Shown here piece by piece: positions 1 through 8,548 of a stretch of 64,000 nucleotides of DNA. Location: positions 186,001 to 250,000 of the forward strand of contig NZ_JAFIDN010000004.1 of the NCBI RefSeq assembly GCF_017921895.1, given 5' to 3'. The position numbers and the translations under genes were made by a program. The notes under the pieces were generated by a model. That model made no database searches, was not told the DNA's origin, and saw only the letters and a program-made list of their open reading frames with translations. How positions within the stretch are numbered: position 1 is the first letter of the stretch; each line of letters starts with the position of its first letter. The stretch is from Natronogracilivirga saccharolytica (GTDB lineage: Bacteria > Bacteroidota > Rhodothermia > Balneolales > Natronogracilivirgulaceae).

Positions 1-15
1 CCGATTAGATAAAAA

Positions 16-612
16 TTATGATACCAGACCTCTGACAGGTCTTTTGGGCAGGATTACTGCCAGGGCAATATAAATAACTAAACTGAAACCGTAACTAAAA
101 AATGCCAGCACAAACAGAGCCCGGACAATGGTCGGATCCCAGCCGAAACGTTCAGCAATACCGCCGCACACACCAAAGATCATTTTTTCCTGACGTGACC
201 GATACCATTTTTGGTTGTACTGATAGGCAAAGGAGTCGCCGGAATCTGATTCCGAAGTGTTCGGAGCCGCGCTTTTTTTCTCTTTTTGCGACACTTTCCG
301 CCGTCTGCGGAAACTACTCAACAGGCCAAGACCAATCAGAATTACCAGTATGGTTCCCGCTGCCGGCATGACTCTCAAAATATGAGTTATGTCCGGGCCG
401 TACGGAAAATAAAACTGCTGCATAACGAAAACGGCGGCAGCAATCAGAAAGACGATACCTGCCGCTCTGGCAAACCCCGATCCCTTATTCTTAATCTTTT
501 CTCCTTTTTCAAATTCGTACTCGGACTTCAGCCGCTCGTATTCCTCATCAGTGATCCGGAGGTCCGGATCGAGATCGTTTTTCAAATGTGTGCCGGTCTT
601 GTTTCTTTCCAT
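16..612 (-). CDS. PspC domain membrane protein
   Basis: Putative membrane protein of about 198 residues. The C-terminal third is a PspC domain: a KMIFGVCGGIAERFGWDP motif, then a hydrophobic stretch and ILPKRP. Two further hydrophobic segments lie in the middle, each followed by charged linkers. The N-terminal ~50 residues are acidic and soluble. The frame stays open upstream to 687, but Met at 612 (MERNKTG) starts a more typical N-terminus. PspC proteins act in envelope stress sensing in some bacteria; here the partner proteins (PspA and others) are not in view, so the role is inferred from the domain only. It lies 150 bp downstream of the cyclo-ligase gene, so it may have its own promoter. 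Confidence 0.8.
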   Translation of the reverse strand: MERNKTGTHLKNDLDPDLRITDEEYERLKSEYEFEKGEKIKNKGSGFARAAGIVFLIAAAVFVMQQFYFPYGPDITHILRVMPAAGTILVILIGLGLLSSFRRRRKVSQKEKKSAAPNTSESDSGDSFAYQYNQKWYRSRQEKMIFGVCGGIAERFGWDPTIVRALFVLAFFSYGFSLVIYIALAVILPKRPVRGLVS

Positions 613-762
613 AACAATTTCAATTTCATTTTGAACATGATTTATGGTGCTCCGGATGCCCGGGTTGACACACCATTCACGAGTCACTGCTGCAAACCAT
701 AACAGCTGTTCATTTCATACGCAGGCGCCGGAAAAAAGTTACCGCATCTGGATCGACTGCCC

Positions 763-1335
763 TTATCTCTTAATGCAGTCTGCCACAATATTCTCGGTAG
801 CCAGGGCTTTAACAGCCACGTCTCCCTGTTCCGTTGGGATATGTTCCAGCACAAATATCTCCGGTACCGGCATGATGGTTCGTGTTTCCGGAATTTCCGA
901 TAAAAACCGGTCATAATACCCTCTTCCATAGCCAATTCTGTTGCCTGTCCGGTCAGCAGCCAGCCCCGGAACCAAAACCAGATCAATCTCACTGACGCCC
1001 ACCGGATTGTCATTAGCGGGTTCCAGAATCCCCCAGTTGCCACTTGTCAGATCCTCCGGGTCCCGGACGACATGGTGCTCCATGACCCCTGGGATCTTCG
1101 TCACTTTAGGCATGACAAGTGTTTTTCCGGCTCCGACTATCTCCTTCAGAATCTTGAAGGTGGGCACTTCGCCCTTGGATATGGTCCCTGAAAAACAGTG
1201 AATAACACGCGCTTCAAGGTACCAAGACGATCTGAGTATCTGTTCAGATATCAGCCGTCCCAGCGTTTCCAGCTGCAGGGCACCCATTGAAGTTCGCTGC
1301 TGCAACAATTTTTTTCTGAGTGCATCCTTGTCCAT
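763..1335 (-). CDS. fau: 5-formyltetrahydrofolate cyclo-ligase
   Basis: 190 residues, normal length for the family. It converts 5-formyl-THF to 5,10-methenyl-THF using ATP, recycling the stored folate form in the cytoplasm. The N-terminus has the basic KDALRKKLLQQR helix, and the signature IGYGRGYYDRFL near residue 135 is the substrate/nucleotide site of the family. The acidic segment LVPGLAADRTGNR precedes it as usual. It starts 13 bp downstream of bshC, so the two are probably co-transcribed. Confidence 0.93.
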   Translation of the reverse strand: MDKDALRKKLLQQRTSMGALQLETLGRLISEQILRSSWYLEARVIHCFSGTISKGEVPTFKILKEIVGAGKTLVMPKVTKIPGVMEHHVVRDPEDLTSGNWGILEPANDNPVGVSEIDLVLVPGLAADRTGNRIGYGRGYYDRFLSEIPETRTIMPVPEIFVLEHIPTEQGDVAVKALATENIVADCIKR

Positions 1336-1348
1336 TGCCTGGCCTGTC

Positions 1349-2965
1349 TTATAAATCCACCCGAAAATGCTGGCTGAAAAGCCCCTGATGATTTTCCAGT
1401 GACGTCAGCAAGTCATCCCAGACATTCACACCGAATTTGTTCATAAAATATATGAATGATATCTCCCGCTCCTGCAAATGACCATCCGGGAAAAGTGCAT
1501 TTCTCGATTTTTTAATCCGGTTAATTTGCACCTCTTCCTTCTGCCGGACCTGATTGACCATTTTTTTTCTGAGTTTATCAATAGCCTTGTGGTACTCTTT
1601 TGTAATGGCCTGTGCGTGTTTGTTCAATCCGGGATCAGATATTCCGGTTTCCTTTATTTTTGACTCGCTTAATAGAGAGATTTTCTTTTTCCATTCTTCA
1701 AATCGCTGGTCCAGTTCGGGATCACTGTGCCGGCGCAGGTATTCCTGCTCCAGGTCTTCGGGCCGCTTCGCAAAATCAGAAAATTCAAAGGGTAGTTCCT
1801 TGAGAAATCTTTGAACCGGAGGCTCTGCTATTGTAGCCGTCATCCTGGACGCAATGAAGGGCATTGACTTTCCGAAGAGATCATAAAGCGGCCTCATCTG
1901 AGCGTAATATGCTATCTCTGCGGGGCCGGCTACGTAAGCGGCATTGGGAAGCAATTTATCCTGTAATATCGGCCGTAAAAAAACATTGGGTGAGAATCTG
2001 CCGGGATCGCTATCCAGCTTGTCCAGAAGCTCTCCGGTGCTGAAACTTTCACCGGTCTGCATCGTCCATGAACCGTTTTGATGAGCGAGGCGCATACGTC
2101 CGTGCTGGTCATCATGCCAGAACAGCAGGCTGTCCGAAATCTGTGCCTGTTGATGATACAATCCGGACAAACGATCCGACTGCTTCCTGAGTGCAGACTC
2201 AATATCCGCAGTTTTATTAATCGCCGTGCGAAAGCAATCTGCCGCAGCTTTTTTGGCATCAGGAAAATTACTGCCTGCAAAAATCAGACCGTGTTTTGAC
2301 AGCAGGCGTGCCAGGAGTTCCCCAAATGCATGGCGGAGTGTTCTGCCCCGGAAATAACTCTCATCCAGAAGTTCTGTTACTTCCCCGTGGAAATCAGTTT
2401 CCGGCAGTTTTGAATACACATCACGGCGAAATGACTCAAAATCCTCTCCAATGGGTATCATTCCGGCAGCATGCCGTTCACAAGTCTTGCATGGTAGATG
2501 AAACCGCTCCGTCCCATTGTTTCCGGCCAGTGAAACGGTGGCAATCTCGTCATAATCATGATCTTCATCAGCCAGCCAGAATACGGGAACGACCCTTTTG
2601 TTTGTGTCTCGTGTTAATTTCCCGGCGAGGTTGATAATTGTCAGCGCCTTGTATATAACGTAAAGAGGCCCCCCGAAAAGGCTGACCTGCTGCCCCGTTG
2701 TAATCGTAACTGTTTCCGGATCGGAAAGTGATGTGAGATGTTCTTTTGCTTCGTCAGCAAGAGTAAAACCGGAATTGAATTCGGTAATAATCCGGGCCAT
2801 TTCGTCTCTGTCACCCTCAAACCGATAGGATGAGACGGCCTTTTGCAGGTCATCATAATGATGCGGGAATTCATAAAATGGGGTCAGATCGTCACCCCCA
2901 TTCACAAAATCACGGAAAAGACGGGAATACGGGAGTTTGCCGTAATCCACTTTTTCAATATTCAA
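1349..2965 (-). CDS. bshC: bacillithiol biosynthesis cysteine-adding enzyme BshC
   Basis: 538 residues, the usual BshC length. BshC adds cysteine to glucosaminyl-malate in the last step of bacillithiol synthesis. Recognisable family features are the TITTGQQVSLFGGPLYVIYKALTII segment near residue 90, the FWLADEDHDYDEI nucleotide-fold motif near residue 150, and a long charged coiled-coil in the last 150 residues. The presence of BshC indicates bacillithiol as the low-molecular-weight thiol of this organism; bshA and bshB are not in the window. It sits 22 bp after the bifunctional-nuclease gene in the same direction. Confidence 0.95.
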   Translation of the reverse strand: MNIEKVDYGKLPYSRLFRDFVNGGDDLTPFYEFPHHYDDLQKAVSSYRFEGDRDEMARIITEFNSGFTLADEAKEHLTSLSDPETVTITTGQQVSLFGGPLYVIYKALTIINLAGKLTRDTNKRVVPVFWLADEDHDYDEIATVSLAGNNGTERFHLPCKTCERHAAGMIPIGEDFESFRRDVYSKLPETDFHGEVTELLDESYFRGRTLRHAFGELLARLLSKHGLIFAGSNFPDAKKAAADCFRTAINKTADIESALRKQSDRLSGLYHQQAQISDSLLFWHDDQHGRMRLAHQNGSWTMQTGESFSTGELLDKLDSDPGRFSPNVFLRPILQDKLLPNAAYVAGPAEIAYYAQMRPLYDLFGKSMPFIASRMTATIAEPPVQRFLKELPFEFSDFAKRPEDLEQEYLRRHSDPELDQRFEEWKKKISLLSESKIKETGISDPGLNKHAQAITKEYHKAIDKLRKKMVNQVRQKEEVQINRIKKSRNALFPDGHLQEREISFIYFMNKFGVNVWDDLLTSLENHQGLFSQHFRVDL

Positions 2966-2987
2966 AATCGCACTCGTTTAAAGTTAG

Positions 2988-3596
2988 TTAACTCTTGAGT
3001 CGGTTCAACTCATCCCTGATCTTGGCGGCTTTTTCGTAGTCCTCCTCGGCTATTGCCGTTGTAAGGTTTTTTTCCAGCATCTTGATGCGGCTCTCTTTGC
3101 TGGATGCCGGCGGGGACTCTTCCTCAGCAGGAGATTCCGTGCCCCTCTCCTCGGAAAATCCGGATTCTTCGTGCTCTTCTGCCTGGGGGTCGGATTCAAT
3201 TCCCGCTTCATCAATAATGTGGTCTGATACAAATATGGGAGCATTGAAACGTATCGCAAGGGCTATGGCGTCGCTTGGGCGTGAATCCTGCGTCAGTGTT
3301 TCACCATTATTGTCGTAGACCACCTGGGCATAGAATGTTCCCTCCTTGAGGTCATTGATATAGATTTCTTTGACAAATGTGTTGAAGCTCTGAATGATAT
3401 TGCGCATGAGATCATGCGTCATGGGTCTTGGCGGCTTGATGTTTTCAAGCTCAAGTGCTATGGCCTGGGCTTCAAATGTGCCTATAATGATCGGCAGACG
3501 ACGTTTGCCGTCAGTTTCATTGAGAATCAACGCATATGCGCCACCGCTGCTTGGACTTGTCGAAAGTCCCAGTATGTCCATTTGAATCTTGCTCAA
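2988..3596 (-). CDS. bifunctional nuclease (DUF151) family protein with UvrB/UvrC motif
   Basis: 202 residues in two parts. Residues 1-130 are the BFN/DUF151 domain, with LSTSPSSGGAYALIL, LPIIIGTFEAQAIALELE and the SRPSDAIALAIRFNAPIFV signature. An acidic Glu/Ser-rich linker follows, then a C-terminal UVR motif (LTTAIAEEDYEKAAKIRDELNRL) like that of UvrB/UvrC. The family has been linked to nuclease activity in plants; in bacteria its role is not firm. It is the first gene of a minus-strand group with bshC and the folate cyclo-ligase, and is divergent from nuoA. Confidence 0.88.
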   Translation of the reverse strand: MSKIQMDILGLSTSPSSGGAYALILNETDGKRRLPIIIGTFEAQAIALELENIKPPRPMTHDLMRNIIQSFNTFVKEIYINDLKEGTFYAQVVYDNNGETLTQDSRPSDAIALAIRFNAPIFVSDHIIDEAGIESDPQAEEHEESGFSEERGTESPAEEESPPASSKESRIKMLEKNLTTAIAEEDYEKAAKIRDELNRLKS

Positions 3597-3862
3597 AACT
3601 TGTCACTTTTTTGGGTGAATACCTTTCAGCCTGGTTTGTCTGCATAAACCGGCAATGCCGGGTCAACGCGCAAACAATCTGCTAATATCTAACTGCAAGG
3701 TAACCATTTTTTATACTTCTATAAACACATCACCAGCTTCTCTCATTCATCCCCGTTCAACAGAAATGGCATGGCACCGCTGCCCGGCCATAATTAAAAC
3801 GGAAAATCACAACTGAATACACCTGACTGAATAAATTGCCGGCACAATATGTTATCGGCTGG

Positions 3863-3887
3863 TTTATTGCCTTTTACATGCAATAAA
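3863..3887. repeat. 8-bp inverted repeat upstream of the nuo promoter
   Basis: TTTATTGC (3863-3870) and GCAATAAA (3880-3887) are perfect inverted copies around a 9-nt spacer. The element lies just upstream of the candidate -35 box of the nuo operon, a position typical for an activator or repressor site. An 8-bp match with a short spacer can also arise by chance in AT-rich DNA. Confidence 0.35.
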
Positions 3888-3915
3888 GGAAATAAGAATG
3901 GATTACCTGTTTTGA

Positions 3916-3946
3916 TTGACATTAGCGCATAACGGAAGTAATTTTA
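3916..3946 (+). promoter_or_regulatory. candidate nuo operon promoter
   Basis: TTGACA at 3916-3921 is followed after 17 bp by TAATTT (3939-3944). Extended to TAATTTTA, this also fits seven of eight positions of the Bacteroidota TAnnTTTG -7 element. The nuoA start is about 40 bp downstream. This is the best promoter-like sequence upstream of the operon. Confidence 0.45.
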
Positions 3947-3986
3947 GTGCCGAATTGATGCCCTGTCACCTTTTCAATACCAAGTG

Positions 3987-4373
3987 ATGCTTGAACAATA
4001 CATTCCTGTTTTACTGCTTATTGCCCTGGCTGTGGTCCTGGCTCTTGCATTTATAATCCTCTCCCGGCTCCTGGGTCCGACCCGGCCGTCCGATAACAAA
4101 CTCGGAGCCTATGAAAGCGGAATGGACCCGATAGGACAGGCACGGGACCGGTATTCCGTAAGTTTTTACATCATTGCAATGGAATTTATTGTTTTTGACC
4201 TTGAAGTGATCTTCATCTATCCCTGGGCTGTCCGGTATCAGGAATTCGGGCCAGGAACGTTTTGGGCAATGATGTTATTTATTTTCATACTGTTTCTCGG
4301 ACTGATATACACTCTGAAAAAAGGTTCTTTTGATTGGGATACCGATCCTTCCATAGCCAGAAAACCCGGGTAA
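3987..4373 (+). CDS. nuoA: NADH-quinone oxidoreductase subunit A
   Basis: 128 residues with three transmembrane helices and the conserved loop [24 protein letters not shown] between the first two, followed by [17 protein letters not shown]. It is a membrane-arm subunit of respiratory complex I at the junction with the peripheral arm. A GTG at 3984 directly precedes the ATG at 3987; the ATG is preferred. It is the first gene of nuoABCDEFGH, all close together or nearly touching. Confidence 0.96.
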   Translation: MLEQYIPVLLLIALAVVLALAFIILSRLLGPTRPSDNKLGAYESGMDPIGQARDRYSVSFYIIAMEFIVFDLEVIFIYPWAVRYQEFGPGTFWAMMLFIFILFLGLIYTLKKGSFDWDTDPSIARKPG

Positions 4374-4386
4374 AACCGCTATAATT

Positions 4387-4869
4387 ATGAGTTTTGATCG
4401 TGTAATGGGTGAAGGTTTCTTCACCACAACAGTAGATGCATTAACCAAATGGGGACGCTCAAATGCTGTCTGGCCCATGCCGATGGGACTGGCATGCTGT
4501 GCTATCGAAATGATGGCCTTTGCCGGCCCGAAATATGACGCCGCCCGTTTCGGCTCTGAAGTTCTTCGCTTTTCACCGCGTCAGAGTGACGTGATGATCG
4601 TAGCCGGATGGTGCACCTACAAAATGTCCCATGCCATCAGACGTATCTGGGACCAGATGCCCGACCCGAAATGGTGCATCGCCATGGGCGCCTGCGCCTC
4701 AACCGGAGGTATGCACCGCTGCTATGGCGTGGTTCAGGGAGTCGATAACTTCCTGCCCGTCGATGTATACATATCGGGTTGCCCGCCGCGTCCGGAGTCT
4801 CTTCTCAATGCCCTGATGAGAATTCAGGACAAGATTAAAGAGGAGCAAACCATCAAGCTTGACAGTTAA
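4387..4869 (+). CDS. nuoB: NADH-quinone oxidoreductase subunit B
   Basis: 160 residues. It carries the terminal [4Fe-4S] cluster N2 of complex I, which passes electrons to quinone. The ligand cysteines are visible: the adjacent pair in [12 protein letters not shown], one in MGACASTGG and one in SGCPPRPE. Start and length are typical. It lies 13 bp after nuoA and 2 bp before nuoC. Confidence 0.97.
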   Translation: MSFDRVMGEGFFTTTVDALTKWGRSNAVWPMPMGLACCAIEMMAFAGPKYDAARFGSEVLRFSPRQSDVMIVAGWCTYKMSHAIRRIWDQMPDPKWCIAMGACASTGGMHRCYGVVQGVDNFLPVDVYISGCPPRPESLLNALMRIQDKIKEEQTIKLDS

Positions 4870-4871
4870 CC

Positions 4872-5375
4872 ATGAATTCAGAAACAACCGAAAAACTCCT
4901 TCAGAAACTAAGGGAATTTCTGGGTGATGACCTGGTCCGATTGTATTACGACTACAAATATCCGGTCATAACCCTGAAGCGCGACCGGCTGACCGAAACC
5001 TGCCGGTTCATGAAGGATGAACTTCATTTCATCTATCTCAACGATGTTTTCGGAACCGACAGGTTTACCTCAGAAGACCGGTTTGAAGTATTCTACCATC
5101 TTATTTCACTGAGGGATCATCAGCGATTTTTCCTGAAAGTGCTGGTTGATGAAAACAACCCCGTACTACCTTCGGTATGCGACTTATGGAAAAGCGCAAA
5201 CTGGAACGAGCGTGAAGTTTACGATATGTACGGAATCCACTTTGAGGGACATCCCGACCTGCGGCGCATATTCCTTCCGGAAGACTTCAAATACTATCCG
5301 CTGCGCAAGGAGTTTCCTCTGCTTGGCGTACCCGGTTCTCTGGAATTGCCCAATACTACACCCGACCACGACTGA
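4872..5375 (+). CDS. nuoC: NADH-quinone oxidoreductase subunit C
   Basis: 167 residues, the 30-kDa subunit of the complex I connecting module. It has the family signature WNEREVYDMYGIHFEGHPDLRR near residue 115 followed by IFLPEDFKYYPLRKEFPL. It is a separate gene, not fused to nuoD as in enterobacteria. It starts 2 bp after nuoB. Confidence 0.96.
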   Translation: MNSETTEKLLQKLREFLGDDLVRLYYDYKYPVITLKRDRLTETCRFMKDELHFIYLNDVFGTDRFTSEDRFEVFYHLISLRDHQRFFLKVLVDENNPVLPSVCDLWKSANWNEREVYDMYGIHFEGHPDLRRIFLPEDFKYYPLRKEFPLLGVPGSLELPNTTPDHD

Positions 5376-5390
5376 AGCAACTACTTCCCA

Positions 5391-6683
5391 ATGGAATCAG
5401 ACGCGCACATTTCCCGAAAAAAACCAACTTTTTTTCCTGAGCATCAGGAAGCCATCTACAAAAGTCTTGAGGACAAGCACGCAACTGTCGAGTTGGACAA
5501 AAGCGATCCTCTGGCAACCCGTATGACGCTCAATATGGGACCGCAGCATCCCGCCACCCATGGCGTACTTCGTGTTCTGATGGAGCTTGACGGAGAGAAA
5601 ATCACCAAATGCAGGCTTGATACCGGCTACCTCCATCGCGGGATCGAGAAGATGGCCGAAAACAAAACCTACCAGGAGTTCATGCCCTACACCGATCGCA
5701 TGGACTACCTCTCCCCCTACAGCAACAATGTCGCTCTCTGCCTTGCCGTCGAAAGGATTGCCAATATTGAGTCGCCTGAGCGTGCTAATTATATCCGGAT
5801 GATATGCAATGAGTTAGCCCGTATATCCTCGCATCTTTTATGGCTTGGCACCATGGTCATGGATGCCGGTGCCGTATCCTTTTTTATCTGGACTTTCCGC
5901 GAAAGGGAGAAAATCTACGACATTTTCGATGAGGTCGCCGGGCACCGATTCACCGTTTCACACTCCCGTATCGGCGGCGTTAACAACGACTTCACTCCCG
6001 CTTCCGTAGAAAAAATCAAAAAGTTTATCTCGGAATTTCCACGCGAACTGCGTGACTGGCATAAACTGCTTGACCGCAACCGCATTTTTGTTGACAGAAA
6101 TGCCGGTGTCGGTTCCATCGGCCACGAAGAAGCCATTAACATCGGACTGACCGGCCCGGCGCTTCGAGCTACGGGTATCGCTTATGATGTCCGCAAATTT
6201 GAGCCGTACCTTCATTACGATCAGATTGACTTTGAAGTGCCAACCCGGACCGAGGGTGATAATCTGGCACGCTATTACTGCCGGATGGAGGAAATGGCCG
6301 AGTCGGTAAGAATTATCGAACAGTGTTTTAAAAAAATGCCGGATAAAGGTCCGATCCGTGTAGATGATGCCAAAAAGAGTTACCCCTCAAAAGATGAGGT
6401 CTACTATTCCATGGAAGGACTTATTCACGACTTTATGATGACCGATACCGGTGTGTGTCCGCCCGAAGGTGCTGAAGCCTATCACGCTATTGAAGCACCC
6501 AAAGGCGAACTCGGTTTTTATATACAAAGTGACGGAACCGGTCATCCCTGGCGGCTGAAAATCAAGTCGCCGTCCTTCAGCAATCTGCAGGGACTGGAAA
6601 CTGTACTTGACGGAGAAATGGTCGCTGATACGGTTGTTATTATCGGTGGCATGGATCCGGTAATGGGAGATTCTGATAAGTAA
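5391..6683 (+). CDS. nuoD: NADH-quinone oxidoreductase subunit D
   Basis: 430 residues, the 49-kDa subunit that helps to form the quinone site of complex I. Family motifs include NMGPQHPATHGVLR near residue 48, DTGYLHRGIEKM, and the C-terminal IIGGMDPVMGDSD. The start gives a ~45-residue N-terminal extension before the conserved core (MESDAHISRKK), as in several relatives. It lies 15 bp after nuoC and 3 bp before nuoE. Confidence 0.97.
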   Translation: MESDAHISRKKPTFFPEHQEAIYKSLEDKHATVELDKSDPLATRMTLNMGPQHPATHGVLRVLMELDGEKITKCRLDTGYLHRGIEKMAENKTYQEFMPYTDRMDYLSPYSNNVALCLAVERIANIESPERANYIRMICNELARISSHLLWLGTMVMDAGAVSFFIWTFREREKIYDIFDEVAGHRFTVSHSRIGGVNNDFTPASVEKIKKFISEFPRELRDWHKLLDRNRIFVDRNAGVGSIGHEEAINIGLTGPALRATGIAYDVRKFEPYLHYDQIDFEVPTRTEGDNLARYYCRMEEMAESVRIIEQCFKKMPDKGPIRVDDAKKSYPSKDEVYYSMEGLIHDFMMTDTGVCPPEGAEAYHAIEAPKGELGFYIQSDGTGHPWRLKIKSPSFSNLQGLETVLDGEMVADTVVIIGGMDPVMGDSDK

Positions 6684-6686
6684 ACT

Positions 6687-7229
6687 ATGTCTGATACCTA
6701 TACATTTGATGCCAAAGATCTCAAGGAGATCGAAAAAATTATCGACAAATATCCGGAAAAGCAGGCGGCGGTCCTGCCTGTGCTATGGTATGCCCAGGAT
6801 AAATTCGGTCACACCGATCCGTCGATCCAGAAGCTGGTTGCCCGCACCATGGACATTCCCGAGGCTCATATTCATGGTGTAGTCACATTTTACACCCAGT
6901 TTTACGAAAAACCCAAGGGCAAGCATGTTCTGGATGTGTGTACCTGTCTGAGCTGTCAGGTTTGCGGCGGATATGACATACTGCACTACCTGGAAGAAAA
7001 GCTTGGAATCAAGGCCGGCGAAACCACATCCGACGGTCAGTTCTCACTGCAGTCTGTGGAGTGCCTGGGCGCTTGCGGGTATGCCCCCATGCTTCAGGTT
7101 ACCAACGACAAATACGTCAATTTTCTGACAAGAGAAAAGGTGGATCAACTTGTTGAAGATCTGAAAGCCGGTAAAAAACCTGCTTTTGAATCCATCACCA
7201 TGCCTCAACATAAAAACGATTCTGAATAA
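6687..7229 (+). CDS. nuoE: NADH-quinone oxidoreductase subunit E
   Basis: 180 residues, the 24-kDa thioredoxin-fold subunit of the NADH dehydrogenase module. The [2Fe-2S] ligands are visible as DVCTCLSC in the middle and VECLGACGYAPM towards the C-terminus. The HGVVTFYTQFYEKPKGKH segment is typical. The C-terminal 25 residues (KPAFESITMPQHKNDSE) form a polar tail. It lies between nuoD and nuoF with spacings of 3 and 8 bp. Confidence 0.96.
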   Translation: MSDTYTFDAKDLKEIEKIIDKYPEKQAAVLPVLWYAQDKFGHTDPSIQKLVARTMDIPEAHIHGVVTFYTQFYEKPKGKHVLDVCTCLSCQVCGGYDILHYLEEKLGIKAGETTSDGQFSLQSVECLGACGYAPMLQVTNDKYVNFLTREKVDQLVEDLKAGKKPAFESITMPQHKNDSE

Positions 7230-7237
7230 TTTTTGCG

Positions 7238-8527
7238 ATGTCCAAAGACTGGAAATCATATCAACCTCACCTGCTTCCTGCCATCAAGGACCTGCATGAA
7301 ATGCCTGTTTATGAAAAACACGGCGGGTACAAAGCACTTTCAACAATTCTGAAAGACAAGAATAACTGGCCACCCGAAGAAGTTGTGGCTGAGGTGAAAG
7401 AAGCCAATATTCGCGGGCGCGGCGGTGCCGGCTTTAATGCCGGGCTCAAATGGTCATTCATGCCGGAGCCTGACGGCGGCCCCAGATATCTCGCCTGTAA
7501 TGGAGATGAGTCGGAGCCGGGAACTTTTAAAGACCGTAAACTTTTCGAATTCAATCCGCATCTGTTTATTGAAGGCGCAATAATCGCTGCCTATGCAATG
7601 CATGTGGATGTTATTTACGTTTACATCCGCGGAGAGTACCGGCCGTATGTAAAATTGCTGGACGAAGCCATCCGGCAGGCTTATGACAAAGGCTACCTTG
7701 GCAAGAATATTCTGGGATCTGATTTCTCGGTTGAAATGTACACCCACATGGGCGCCGGGGCCTATATTTGCGGCGAAGAATCATCCCTTATGGAATCCCT
7801 TGAAGGGAAGCGCGGATACCCCAGGGTCAAACCGCCATTTCCCGCACAAAAAGGTCTCTGGGGACGTCCGACAACCATCAACAATATCGAAACCCTGGCC
7901 AACGTCCCGCTGGTGATAAATAACGGGGCATCATGGTTTAAACAGATCGGCCCTGATTCACACCCGGGTCCGGTGCTGTATGGCATTTCCGGACATGTCA
8001 ACCAGCCCGGAGTTTACGAATACCCCTCCGGCATGGAAATAATGACCCTGATAAATGAGGTGGCCGGAGGTGTCCGTAACGGTAAAAAACTAAAAGCCCT
8101 CATACCCGGCGGCTCCTCCACCCCGCCTGTGAGAGCCGACGTTCTCGACGGCATAACCATGGATGCCGACTCACTGCGCGAAATCGGAACCATGATGGGA
8201 ACTGCCGGAATGGTAATTCTGGACGAAGATACCGATATGGTCGATGTAATCTGGAGAATTTCCCATTTTTATCACCATGAATCCTGCGGACAGTGCACCC
8301 CCTGCCGGGAAGGTACAGGTTGGCTGGAAAAGACTCTTTTGAAAATCAAAAACGGCAATGGCGAGATGAGGGATCTCGATCTGCTGCTTGCCATCTGCAA
8401 CCGGATGGAAGGCCGTACGATATGCGCTCTTGCCGATGCTGCTGCCTGGCCGGTTCGCTACTCCATTGACCGGTTTCGCGATGAATTTGAAAGCAGGTGT
8501 AAAAAAACGGTTTATGCCGTAGCCTGA
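7238..8527 (+). CDS. nuoF: NADH-quinone oxidoreductase subunit F
   Basis: 429 residues, the NADH- and FMN-binding 51-kDa subunit. Motifs are RGRGGAGFNAGLKW (NADH site), GAGAYICGEESSLMESLEG (FMN site), and SCGQCTPCREGTGW with a later Cys in TICALADAAAWP (the [4Fe-4S] N3 cluster). It receives electrons from NADH and passes them to NuoE and NuoG. It follows nuoE by 8 bp. Confidence 0.97.
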   Translation: MSKDWKSYQPHLLPAIKDLHEMPVYEKHGGYKALSTILKDKNNWPPEEVVAEVKEANIRGRGGAGFNAGLKWSFMPEPDGGPRYLACNGDESEPGTFKDRKLFEFNPHLFIEGAIIAAYAMHVDVIYVYIRGEYRPYVKLLDEAIRQAYDKGYLGKNILGSDFSVEMYTHMGAGAYICGEESSLMESLEGKRGYPRVKPPFPAQKGLWGRPTTINNIETLANVPLVINNGASWFKQIGPDSHPGPVLYGISGHVNQPGVYEYPSGMEIMTLINEVAGGVRNGKKLKALIPGGSSTPPVRADVLDGITMDADSLREIGTMMGTAGMVILDEDTDMVDVIWRISHFYHHESCGQCTPCREGTGWLEKTLLKIKNGNGEMRDLDLLLAICNRMEGRTICALADAAAWPVRYSIDRFRDEFESRCKKTVYAVA

Positions 8528-8548
8528 TCAACAACTTACAAGTCTGTT

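Larger units (their letters stand above)
3597..3986. other. 390-bp divergent intergenic region
   Basis: No credible gene is seen here. The region separates the divergently read bifunctional-nuclease gene and nuoA and should hold both promoters. It is AT-rich near nuoA, where an inverted repeat (3863-3887) and a candidate promoter (3916-3946) were found. The half nearer the nuclease gene shows no clear signal. Confidence 0.7.
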
